From: Penicillus capitatus
Lineage: Eukaryota > Chlorophyta
Reading direction: 5' to 3'
Assembly: GCA_965649825.1 (NCBI GenBank)
Contig: OZ287695.1
Location: 1,054,001 to 1,118,000, forward strand
Length of the DNA: 64,000 nt
Both the position numbers and the translations under genes were made by a program. Of this stretch, positions 32,415-43,526 are shown one piece after another; position 1 is the stretch's first letter; the number at the start of each line of letters is the position of its first letter. Under the pieces are notes generated by a model, which had not been told where the DNA came from, did no database searches, and was given only the letters and a program-made list of their open reading frames with translations.

Positions 32415-33270
32415 TTACGCAGAGAGCAAGAGCAGATCACAGTGATCTCGGTATGGCCATTGCGCGGCCGAGAAAAGCAGCGCGTGCTCCGCTGGATGAT
32501 TGGTCCTTCTCCGCATCTCGAACAGTTGGCGTTCTTCTGTTTGGCACACATTGAACGTTCCATCCGGCTTCGCTTTGCCGAAAGCATTATCTGTCTGTTC
32601 TGTGCCACGAATGCAAGCAAGTGCATTCTGGCTTTGACTGTCTTATGTATGCGAGAAGGACATTGTGTCTTGTTGCAGCTTCTTTTGGCGTTGAACATAT
32701 CTCCCGTAGACACGAACGAATGCTTGGCAGATACCGAATATCCGCTGACAACCCATACAATAACGGACGGCTAATCGAGATTCGCCCGGCTTCGACCGCA
32801 GTGTCGTTGCATAAATGTACTGTTCGGGAATAACAGATACGAATGGTCCATTCGCGTCGCCCACGCAGTCTGTCTGAGACGATATCGGGTTGCTGGTGCT
32901 GCCGCTGACCATCACAGATTTCTGTTTTTTCGATATCCATATCAACATCCGAAAGCGTGTGGTTCACGTGCATCTGCTCAAGCGATATTCCAGAAAAGAC
33001 TTGGGAAATAACAAATGCGACAAGCAGCTGTCGGAAAGCAGACAATGAACGGAGGACCGCAGATCGGACCCTGTTACCTCACCAGACAACCAGGACGATC
33101 CTTTTGTGCCTGCCCTATTGACTGTCTTTGTGTAAGACGGCGAATCTTTTGCGTTCTTCTCGCAATCGAGGCCAGTGGGCCAGACATTTGACGGACGCGT
33201 GATTCAAGAATTCTGTACGACAGTTGAGAGTTAACCTTCTCGCTTGTCGCCGTGTTACCTTGGCCATCAT
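32415..33270 (-). CDS. unresolved minus-strand gene with cysteine-rich segments
   Basis: Several minus-strand frames look strongly coding. From 33270 downwards, a basic start (MMAKVTRRQARRLTLN) runs about 50 codons. A 150-codon frame spans 33045-32587 and a second overlaps it from 32940 to 32643 (YCMGCQRIFGICQAF). A last frame (TDNAFGKAKPDGTFNVC) stops at 32415. In-phase joins exist for the first junctions (about 54- and 63-base introns), but the middle can be read in two ways. The proposed ATGs (33265-33270) overlap the plus-strand ATG of the SLC13 gene, so the true start may be lower. Function unknown. Confidence 0.4.
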
Positions 33271-36200
33271 GGCAGAGTTCGGATGGGAGGCTGCCGTTGC
33301 GATTCTGTGCATAGTGGTAGCGATCGTCATCCTCTTCAAGGACTGGGCTGGGGCAGATTTCGTCTTCTTGGGTCAGCCGCCAATCTTCGAAAAGCGGAAA
33401 CGCGACGTTCTTACCCGCAGGGGTTCTTTCTGTGCTCATGGTGACGCGCATCATCAGCGTGGACGAGGGGTTGGCAGGATTCTCCAACGAGGCGCCTCTT
33501 ACTGTCGCAGGTGAGCAGACAGGTGCCATCGACCCGTGGGGAAAGACGTATGTGTCCAGTGCTGTTCGTTGTGGCGATGGGCATCTCAGAAACGGGATGT
33601 CTGGACGCTCTCTTTCAAGTCGTCCTGGGAAATCCGACGAGTACGGGATCGGCCATGGTCCGCATGATGCTGCCCGTGACCATCCTCTCCGCCTTCATGA
33701 ACAACACACCAGTTGTGGCCATTATGATTCCCATCGTCAAAGTGTGGTGCCAGAGATCTCATCTACCTCCAGGACAGGTAGGCACAAGATCTCGGTGGTG
33801 GACACTATCCAGATGCTTTCTCTCCAGCTGTACATCCCACTGAGTTTTGCATCGATGCTCGGCGGAACCTGCACTCTCATCGGCACGTCGACCAATCTGG
33901 TGGTGGCAGGTAAACTGGCGACTGACGGGAGAGGACACGTGTTAGTTCGTGCGGTTTCTAGGTCTGATTGACGACATGGCAGAAAGCGCCGAAGAGGGTG
34001 AGGAGATACCCAAGCAGAGCTTCTTCGACATTGGCAAGTTCGGAGTCCCGGTGGCCGTCGGCGGACTCATCTACATGTATCTCTTTTCTCCGCTGCTTCT
34101 CCCTGGCCTCTCCGAAAGCCAAGTGCAATGTTTGGGCGAGCATCGCAACGCATTCCACTTCGATTCCTCTTTCTCTAGACACTCAGAGTTCTTTCCTCGT
34201 TGGACTGGAGGTGACGGAGAACTCGCGTGCGATTGGCTGCACGGTGGACGAAGCTGGTCTGCGTGGTCTGGATGGACTCTTTCTCGCATCCGTCAGGTAG
34301 GATCGATTCAGCAGTATCCCTCGAGTGAAGGCACTGCACTGTGCGGCAGACGTGGACAGCACATTATCAGTGCCGTGGGTCCGGAGTTCGTCATTGCCGC
34401 CCAGGACATCCTCTACTTCACAGGTTCCCTCCATTTGATGCATTGCTGGAGACGACAGGGTGCTGCTAGGTGTCATGGACGGACTGCAGAACGTTGTGGA
34501 CACCTTTGCGCTGCGACCCGTCACAGACGAAACGGAAGAGTGCGTGCCTGATAGTGAGTTCCTTACAGTTTACTGAATGACCCCCGTGTTGTGAAAGATT
34601 AATGCCAGCTTTGTTGGGATCGCCCGTTCAACATTCTCCGTCGCTGAGTTCTCCAAATACATTCAACGAGGAGGTCGAAAGATACCACCGTCAGCAACGG
34701 ATTCCTCCGTCCTCGAGCAGTCAGACGCGACCAATGCTGGACCGTTCCAGCGTTGCTCCTCTCAACCGTCTGCTGCAAGCAGAGGTTCTCTGAGACGCAA
34801 CACACGACAGCTTCTTTCAGTTTCGAGAGTGCTGCAGATCGCAGAGGACGCTCCGGTTGTCGGCCACACTGTCAGAGACGTCGGTTTTCGATCCAGATTT
34901 CAAGCTGTAGATAAGCACCCTCGTGCATCTCTGGGTGCTGAGTTCTCTGTTATCAGGCCATTCTGGCCGTCTCCAGGAACGGAGAGAAAGTCCCGGGGAC
35001 GCTGGGGAGAATCGTCCTGCAAGCCAAAGACCTCCTCGTCCTCGACTGTTCACCCGTAAGACACCCGTCCTCCCGCAACGCCTGTCTGGACTTCCTGCCT
35101 TTCTCAGTCCTTCGACGAACACTCGGACGATGTTAAGGCGAATCTTACCCGCATCAGGAAGTCCGATGCCAAGTCCGAGAGGGAGTTCATGGTTGCCATG
35201 GAGGTCGAGACGCGCGGCCCAGTCAAGTGTGCATCTAGCACCGGCATCTGCTGACGGCGTGCCCCGTAGCTCGTGAACAAGTCCATCGAGAAGGCAGGTC
35301 TGCGCGGACTGCATCAGCTGTATCTGGTGGAGATTGAACGCCGAACGGGTCATCGGATTCCGGCCGTATCGCCGACGGAGATTCTGGAGGCGGGCGACGT
35401 TCTCTGGTTCTCTGGAGTGCTCGAGAGTGTCGCCTCTCTGCGAAAGATCGCCGGTCTCGTCCCGCACGGAGACCAGGTGAAGAAGTTGAACCACTCTCAC
35501 CAAGAGAGGAGGCTCGTCGAGGCCGTCATCTCCCCGATCTCCGTTCTGGTCAGTGCCACGACACGCCTTAACCTGCGCTCCCGTGCCGTTGTGACCAGGT
35601 CGGCAAGACAGTGAGAGAGAGTCGATTCCGAACGCGATTCCACGCAGCGATCATCGGTGAGTTGCCTGCTTTTGTGAGAACGGAGGAGATGGCGGCGGCA
35701 CAGGTGTCCATCGTCAAGGCCACCGCCTGAAGGAGAAAATCGGAGACATCGTCCTCCGAGGAGGCGATGTCTTGCTTCTGGACACGGGTTCTCAGTTCGC
35801 CATCGAAAACAGAAACAACCGGAACTTTGCCCTCGTCTCGGAAGTGGCCAACAGCCATACTCCAAGGTGCAATGTGCCGTACGCCGCGATGACCGATCCA
35901 ACATCTTTGCTTTCAGATTCGATCGCGCCTTGGTGGCGATGCTGGCATTGGCGGCGATGGTCTTGTCTCAGCTGGTGGGCGTGGCGTTCGATCGCACGTT
36001 TGTGGAGTTGATCACCGCCGCTTTGATCACATCTGCCATCATGCTGATGGCGCAGTGCCTCACGGGCGAACAGGCCAGGGCCTCCGTCAAGTGGGATGTC
36101 ATCATCACCGTTGCTGCTGCGTTTGGCGTCAGCACTGGCATCGAGAACAGCAACGTTGCCAGTCTCATCGCCGACAGCCTGGTCTCCGCAGGTGCCGTTC

Positions 36201-36832
36201 TCGAGTCCGGCTAAAGCGAAATGGCGGCGCTGTCTGACAGGAAAAGCCATCGGAGGGAATTTCTTCGTGATGTTCGCCATCTACTTCGCCACGATGTTGC
36301 TGTCCAATCTCGTGGCGAACAATGCAGTGGCGGCGCTGATGTTTCCTGTTGCCATGAACGTCGCCAGACGTAAGTAGCTTCTGCACCTTCACGATGTTCT
36401 GTTCCGATCACCTGTCTCGCAGAGAACGACATCTCTCTGAACCGCATGGCCGCGTTGCTGATGCTGGGCGCATCCTCCGCCTTCATGTCTCCCTTCGGGT
36501 ATCAGACGAACCTCATGGTGTTTGCTTCGGGCGGATATACGATCGTCGACTTCGTCAAGTTCGGGGCTCCGATGCAGATCTGGCAGATGGCCGTTTCGCT
36601 CATCGTTCTCTTCTTGGAAGACCAATGGCCGCTAGTATGGATCGCCTCCTTTCTCGTGGCAGGTCTAGCGATTTCGTTGAGAAAGATCAAGGAGTCCTGC
36701 TGCATGTCAAAGAAAAAGAAGGCGCTTACACACGTCTCCTCGAGAGAACAATCAATGACGCAGCTCATCGTCACATCCATCCGTGGAGGAGGGGGCACGC
36801 AGAATGGAAGCGATAGAAGAATCCGCGCTTAG
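33269..36832 (+). CDS. SLC13/SAC1-type anion carrier with four RCK_C domains
   Basis: About 14 exons with 49-64-base introns; the first are 33269-33371, 33421-33510, 33560-33777, 33828-33909, 33962-34122, 34187-34296 and 34350-34423. The N-terminal membrane half has the DASS signatures GLAGFSNEAPLTVA, SAFMNNTPVVAIMIP and GTCTLIGTSTNLVV. Four TrkA/RCK_C domains fill the loop: about 34190-34420 (TVDEAGLRGLDGLF), 34840-35057 (TVRDVGFRSRFQA), 35190-35420 (SIEKAGLRGLHQLY) and 35500-35800 (GKTVRESRFRTRFHA). The C-terminal half has NLVANNAVAALMFPVA. This is the arrangement of SAC1-like and SLT sodium/sulfate carriers of algae. The substrate is not shown; sulfate is an inference. The splice at about 34424-34458 and the linker near 34600-34800 are uncertain. 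Confidence 0.85.
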
Positions 36833-38293
36833 TTCTGGGCGAGTGGGCGCATTCATGTCTCCGTCTGTTTTTGAAATGTTTGGCATCAAGCGCTCTCTCT
36901 CTCTGTTGTTGCTGGAAGGCTCGAGTGGAGTTTTCAGTGCCTACGCATTCTTTATTGGAATCGACCTTTCTGAATTCGCTTAAGTATCTGTTTTGCAGTT
37001 TCAAGATATCTGTGGCCCCAGTTCGTTTATGTTACTGTCTTTCTGTTTGCTTGAACATGACAGCTGGCACTGAGTTTCATGATCTTGGCGCGACAAACGA
37101 TCGTTGAAGGATCATTCTGAGTGTAGCGGCAGGCACCGTGCGTGAAGAGACAAGGAAGAATCTAGGCAGTGGACAGCTAACTGGCAAAACTAAAGTCAGT
37201 GCAGTGCCAGAAACTGGACCTCTCTGTGTTGCGTGAGCTCTCGGACGACTAGAATCCGCCTTCTTTGCATTCGTGTTTTAATGGGCGTCCCTTTGTCTAA
37301 CAGTTTACCGTTTTCTGATAACCAATGGCGATGAAAAGCGCTCGATCGGCTGTCTGCACCACCAAAGAAAAACGAAAGTTCTTCGACTGCGAGTGAAAAG
37401 ACGTTCGTTGCGTATGCATTGACAGAGAGAAAGCGTCTGTCGGACAAGCGTTACTGCAACCGCCTGTCATGTCACCATTGCGGGCGTCGAAACTTCGGCT
37501 CTGTCTTCTGTCTCTCTCTTTAAGCCATCAAATCGGCGTCTTACGCAAGACATCGCCGAGATCCGATGGACATTTCAGAGAGAGAAGCGCGAAGCGGCGT
37601 CAGCATCGACGTTTATCGATCGAATAATCACACAACTTCGATCGAATAATCACACAACTGTTGACATTGTAACAAACGACTGTTTGCGACAACACCTCAC
37701 ACATGAACTGCACAGGTCCAGACACACAGAGACAGATGACTAGTCGTGATTATTGCCAGACACAGAGCTTGTTCTTATCAGAAACCTCCCGTCGTTCTCA
37801 GCGTCTGCAACAACGCTGCAGCACATTACACAAATGTCACATCGACCGCCGTCTCATCGTGGCTGCCTACCTGACCCAACCACCACGAAAATGAAGAACC
37901 CCAGGACCACCGGGCCAACCGGAAAGCGCTTCTTCTGCGAGCACGGTCACAGAACTGAGACCTGCTCATCGAAGAGGGGTCTCTCTCACCTCCACGGACG
38001 AAACGATGGGGTGTCCTCGACGGTGGCCGTGGAATTTGTCGTTCTTGGCGCCCTGCACTCTCTTTGACACCGTCTAGAAGAAGACAGTTTGTCCGCGGCG
38101 GTGTCGAGGAAACTGGGATGTAGCTGTGGTGCAGACGAACCATGGTAAAAGTAGAGATACTCTTGGCTCGGGATGCAAGAAGAACAGTTGCTGATGTTAT
38201 TTAACTCGAAGACGGAGCGACGGTAAGTAGTTCGAATCTTTCGAGACGGATTTTGATAACAGCGGAATTTCTAGATCGAATATTTGTACGCCA
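36833..38293. other. intergenic region with a few coding-like frames
   Basis: About 1.45 kb between convergent genes. Frames worth noting are minus 37196-37447 (reads SVNAYATNVFSLAVEEL), possibly with an upstream first exon at about 37480-37560, and plus 37891-38067 (FCEHGHRTETC, superficially like a retroelement zinc knuckle). Nothing could be modelled as a complete gene. No RNA gene or repeat was seen. Confidence 0.35.
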
Positions 38294-41200
38294 TCACGCA
38301 TTCATCTCTGTCCATTTCCTCCACATCTTCCTGTACTCGAATTCCAGGCGCTGCACGTGTCCTCTGGCATTGCAGAGCTCAGAGCTGAGCATCCGGACGC
38401 GCAGATGCATGTGCAGCTTGGACAGGGCCTCGAAATCGGATGCCTTCTCCACGGCGCGTTGCTTGTAGTCTTCGATCGATGTGGCAATCCAGCTCTCATC
38501 CAAACCCACCGCACGGATCAGACTCACTCCGACGTTCTGCGCGTGACACCTTCCGGCCATCGTCAAACAGGGTACACCCATGAACAAGCTCTCGCAGGTT
38601 GTGGTGGTGCCTACAGGCAGAGGAAGCTGCAGACGAGGATCCTGCAGGGAATGGTGGCTTGCCAGCATACGGCCACGCGTCCAGACTGATGTCCATGAGC
38701 GAGTACAGGGACAGGTGCTCTTTGGTTTGCACGGAGAGGGGCAGCAGATCGATGCGCCAGGAGGCAATGCCCTCCAGTTCGAAGCGCTGACTGAACTGCG
38801 CTCGGGTGGACGCACATGCAAAGCTCTTGTTCTTGAGAACGAGACGGGCTTCGGGAATGGCCAGCAGGATTTCGGACCAGGTCTACGTCACTCTTCTCGT
38901 GTGAGGAAAACGAGAGACAGATATCTGACGACTCACTCTGACCACTTCGTCCGTGATCTTGGCGAGATTGTTGAACGACCCGAACGTCACGTATCCATTC
39001 TCCAGACACGGAGCTGGCGTGGGAGGCGGAGGATCGATGTACGGCGTGTAGCACAGGAAACAGTGGGGCAGCCGGACGAGCGCCTCAGAAAAACACTGTC
39101 GACAGGAAGCAACTCATACAAGGATGATGCAGTTTGTGAGATCCAAATCACCTGTGTTGTCTCTTCTGGGTCACAGTGGACATCTGTAATGCGATAGTCG
39201 ATCTGCGTCAGACCCGTGGAATTGGGATAGCCGATCCACGTAACCTGAACGACCAGAGCAGTTCTTTCTGAGATAGAAGTGCCGGCGTCACTTGAACGGG
39301 AGCCGGTTTCATGGCCAGCGTTCCCAGTCTGTTGTGCGAAAAGTGTCCGCTGAGTTCCACGAGGATGTCCACTTCGTCCTGGCGAATCTGCTCTGCCAGT
39401 CCCTGTTCGGTCAAATGCGTCACCTCCTTCCACGTCCCTTTGATCCCTTTCACTTTGCCTTTAAGCAACGCCGTCTTGTCATCCGACTAGAGAACAGTCC
39501 ATGTCACTCATCGAAGAAAATTGTTTGGCTTGCTCTGGGAGAACAGTTGTACACGATCAGCTCGAACTGACCCGGATCGTGTTCGGACAGTGGCGCTTCG
39601 GCAAAGTACGATACGGAGTGCGTGCACAGGTCGCCGGATATATAACCAACCTACTCCGCGAATACATCCTGCTGGCATTCTTCCGGAACGTATGGCCTCA
39701 CTCTGAGAACCCTGTCCGGACTCAAGTCTCTTGTGGAACGGTCAAGAGGTGGGAGCTGAGGGATGCGTTCCGAGAAGGCGAGGCCCCACTCCAAGTGATG
39801 ATCGCTAACTTCTGGGGATGCTCCGCATATCACGTAGTTCAATCCAAGGAGGAAGTTGTCCGCTGGACTTCTGCTTTCCGGTGCAATGATAAGACACTTC
39901 TTGTAGGACTCCAGTGACTAGGGCATAGCAGAAAGGAATCATGCCGAGCACAGACGAAACGATCGAAACACTTCGTGCGACAGCCCGATGTCCTTCTTAA
40001 CGACGCCCAAGTTGTTGTAGGCTTCGAAGTACTGCGGATTAGATCGAATGGCAGCCTCGATGTTGCTGATGGCCGCTGCCGCCTGTCCTTGCATGGCATA
40101 GAGCAGTCCTAGATTGCTCAGACTCTGGGAACAACAACACGTCTCTTCGAGAACCTTCATTCGAAGAGAGGCACCATGGCGAAGTCGGGCTGTATGGCGA
40201 GGGCGTTCTGGTAGCACTGAATCGCCTTCTGATCTCTGCCCATCTCCTTGTACAGGACGCCGAGGTTGTTGTGGACTTCGGGGAGACGCTTGTTGTGATG
40301 AATCGCTGTCTCGTACATGAAAATCGCTTTCTCCTTTTCTCCGTTCTCGGCCAGAGCAACACCCAGATTGTACATCGCCTCGACGCACTTCACTTTCTCT
40401 CGCACACCTCGAAAAGGAGTGAGATGTGTGACTTACGGCTGGGTTCTGCGAGAGGGCTTCGTAGTAAAGTCGGAGGGCCTCTTCTGTGTTCCCCTCCGCT
40501 TTTGACTGTGCTCCTATGGCAACGAGCAGCCGCGAGCAGCTCTGTCGCAGCTCGTCCGATTCTGGCTGCACTGCCAGTGCCTGGCGATGACAGTGGAGCG
40601 AGTCTTGAAACTGGCGGCGATCGAAGTGGATGGCTGCCATGTTCCCCCAGGCCATGATGTGAGAAGGATCCTCTTCAACTGTCATCCTGTAATACTCCAT
40701 TGCCTTGTCCACCTGGCAATGCTAAAACCCTCCATCAGCTCAGTGAAGGCGATGCTCACCTGCTGGGATTCTGCATAGGACACTGCAAGATTGTACAGAG
40801 CTGGAGGGAACCCAGGATGGGCCTTCAGTGCTTCCCGGTATCTGCTCGCCGCTTCGTCTCCTTTCCCTGAGGTGCTCGATTGCAGGACAGCGTCACGATG
40901 TGTGACATGGAGTACCTTCGTTCTTGAGAACTGTTCCTTGATCGGTCAACACTCCTGCCAATGTCTTCTTGAACTCCTGCGCATTTCTCACACTGTAAGC
41001 TTTTACACGAACGGTTATGGCACTGAACGTTGTTTTCTGGCTTCAAATCGCAGGCTCTCTGCACGAGTTCGAGACACGATCGGAGATTCCCTTGCTGGTG
41101 ATGAACATCAGCCAGATGCATTACGGTTTCTGCATTTCTGGCATCATAAGCCTCCGCTTTCGCAAAGCAAACTATGGCCTGAGACTCCACACTGCGCTTT

Positions 41201-41516
41201 CGCACAGGTAACCTCGTGCAGAAACGACCTTTGTCAGATTCCCCGAGTGCTTCAGACACTCTCCTTCCAGCACTAGCAGTTCGGCGTGCGTCGGATGTTT
41301 GAGAAGGATCTGTTCAGTCTGTCGGAGGGCTTCTTCGAATTTCTCGCTCTTGATGAGCAGTCGGCACACACGCAAGACACGTCTGATCTCCGTTTCTTCC
41401 GACGAAGTGACTTCTGCCGAAGATGACGATGAATGGACTTCCAACGTCGAATCGGGATCCAGAGAAGAGCACTGCTGCGACTGCGCAACCATCCTTGCTT
41501 CCTTATCGTCGTTCAT
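38294..41516 (-). CDS. SPY: SPINDLY-like GT41 glycosyltransferase (TPR + catalytic domain)
   Basis: A multi-exon gene read from 41516 down to 38294. After a Ser-rich start (MNDDKEARMVAQ) come about nine or ten tetratricopeptide repeats, for example AYNNLGVVKKDIGL and VHNNLGVLYKEMG. The catalytic part shows GYISPDLCTHSVSYF, ELSGHFSHNRLGTLA, KPAPVQVTWIGYPNSTGL, NGYVTFGSFNNLAKI, YSLMDISLDAWPYAG, TTCESLFMGVPCLTM and a C-terminal helix YRKMWRKW. These strings match plant SPINDLY more closely than animal OGT. SPY transfers O-fucose to nuclear and cytoplasmic proteins and OGT transfers GlcNAc; the sugar cannot be decided here. Introns are short. I did not fix all junctions between 39.9 and 41.2 kb. 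Confidence 0.9.
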
Positions 41517-41726
41517 AACGAATAGCGACGAGACAGAAGCCGAAAACAATCGGTCAAACTGAAGTGAAGTGACTGCAGACGTAACTGGCCTCGATTCGAC
41601 AGAGTAATATGACTGCTCAATGGAAACGGCTTAAATGAGTTCATGTTTCGCACAGACTCCGATTCACATGTCCTAATCAGTGTTGCCTGAAGACAACATG
41701 CTGAAGAAGATATGAAGTCTTGATCT

Positions 41727-42099
41727 ATGCTGCTTTTTCGTCTCCTTCTTCTCTGTTCTCCCTCCGTGGTTTATAAGGCGATCTTAGTTCTCTCTTCTGC
41801 GATGCTTGTGAGATTCATCGTTCTGCAATCAGAGATAGCCGCTTTTGGGTTGTGCTTCCCGATGGAGCATACTTGGAACAGACATGCACTGCTAACGGCG
41901 AGATTTGAACGACAACGGCACAGTCACTGTTGTCGAAATGGGCTACTAATTTCCACAATGCATTGCTGGCATCGTTGATGGTCACTGTCCATCATCCAAT
42001 CTCGGCCTGGCTGGAACAGAAACCGTTTCACCAGGAGCACATGCTGTCAACGAAGAGTTCAAAACTCCTGGATGCATCGATCAGCAGTGTTTTCTTTGA
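41727..42099 (+). pseudogene. possible broken small secreted cysteine protein
   Basis: A hydrophobic start (MLLFRLLLLCSPSV) at 41727 is followed in another frame by FWVVLPDGAYLEQTC, and then by HCPSSNLGLAGTETV ending with CIDQQCFL and a stop at 42097-42099. The last two segments share one frame but are split by TGA and TAA codons at about 41909 and 41945, and no convincing GT-AG introns remove them. It may be a degraded gene, or one with unusual splicing (CTACTAAT at about 41943 resembles a branch site). It precedes the secreted protease on the same strand. Confidence 0.3.
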
Positions 42100-42403
42100 C
42101 ATCTTCGCAGCCAATGATTTATATTCATTATCCACCGAAGCATTAGATGCATAGACTGCTGGATTTGATATGTGACAACACAGAGAAGAGTCTGTGCAGA
42201 GACAACACGGAAGGCACAATGCCCATGCATATCAGCTCAATACCAGCAAATTCAGACCGATAAACGAGACGTGTGAACCGGTTTGTCTCTTCGCGACGTC
42301 TGGCAATCATCAGACAGCGACAGGGAAGCAAGTACGTTAATGGCGCAATCACTCCATTACTTAAGCGCCCGCCATTGCTGCAAAACACATTCTTGTCTCC
42401 AGC

Positions 42404-43515
42404 ATGAAGCTTTTCTGTGATTCGCGTTGCCGTCTCGGCTTTCATTTCTCTCTGTTACTTCTTCTCCTATTCTTCCACGTAGCAGCATGTCAAGAGAAAA
42501 AAGGTACTGTCACCTGGGTTGGCATTTCCCGACGCGGGTATGTGTTTTTACGGTTCAGAAGCATCGGCCTCCAAGTCGCTCGTTCATCTTGTCATCGTGA
42601 GTTTATAAAGCGCGAATTGATTCAGGTTTCAACACCTGTTCTTCTCACAGGGTGAAGAGGCGCCTAGAGGACGGTTCCCGTACGTTTGTAGTCTCTCCAG
42701 ACGTGAAGACGGAGTGCATCGCTGCGGCGGATTCCTTATTCGACCACAATGGGTGGTCACTGCAGCACATTGTGTCGCCCCAGACTGTCCGGGCAGCATC
42801 GGCAGAAATCCGCTTGTCCGATGCGGTATTCACGAACTCGATGTAAACGACCCTGAAAAAGTAACCTGCTTACGTTTCTTTACTTTCCTGTCGCGACGGA
42901 AGTCTGTAGGTATTCAGCGGAGAGCAGAGCTACTGGCCCGGATCGTGGACCGGCAACGCGAACGATGGATGCGACATTGCCGTCGTTAAACTAAACAAAG
43001 AAGCGAATCTCACGCTGCCGTCGATTAATAAGCAGAGCGGTGGATTCCGCTCAGGCAAACTATTCACCGCCCTCGGTTGGGGACTGGATGAGAATGGAAG
43101 CGTTCCAAACTCCCTACAGATGGCAAACAGTCTTGTTTATACGAAACACGACCATTGCAAAGATTTCCTGGGAAACGCCGTCAAGAATCACTCGATCTGC
43201 GCTGGATTCTCGAACGAGAATACATGCAAAGGTTTAATGCCTAATGCATTACTCTTCTGCCAAGCCATCTCTGTTGAAGGTGATTCTGGTGGTCCGTTGT
43301 TGATTCCTTATGTGTTTGAAGGCAAATTAGCAGCTGGGAATCCAGAACACGACATGATTTTCGGCGTAACATCCATAGGGTCCGAAGATTGCATCGATGA
43401 TCCATCACCGACCATCTACACCAGTATCGGTGCATTCTGGGACTGGATTGAGGAAAGAATCGGCGAAGGTCCAAAGGTGATTAATCGGTTCTCCGAATTT
43501 TTTCCTCGTGTCTGA
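42404..43515 (+). CDS. secreted trypsin-like serine protease
   Basis: The N-terminus is a signal peptide ([24 protein letters not shown], first 15 residues shown as [15 protein letters not shown] is the basic and aromatic lead; a Leu-rich core follows). The mature S1 domain shows all three catalytic residues: His in WVVTAAHC, Asp in GCDIAVVKL and Ser in GDSGGPL, plus [11 protein letters not shown] and a final helix FWDWIEERI. Exons join through introns at about 42862-42908 and 43211-43258. The exon before [15 protein letters not shown] is not fixed, so the activation site is unseen; FRSIG at about 42560 could supply it. The stop used here is 43513-43515. Family S1 members are secreted endopeptidases; the residue at the base of the specificity pocket was not determined. 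Confidence 0.85.
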
Positions 43516-43526
43516 TCGCCGAGAAC

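Noticed and set aside
37891-38067. FCEHGHRTETC string resembling a retroelement gag zinc knuckle
   Set aside because: The spacing is not a full CCHC knuckle and no reverse transcriptase, integrase or long terminal repeat is nearby.
38200-38260. GTTCGAATC-like word that could be a tRNA T-arm
   Set aside because: No acceptor stem or anticodon arm can be paired around it.
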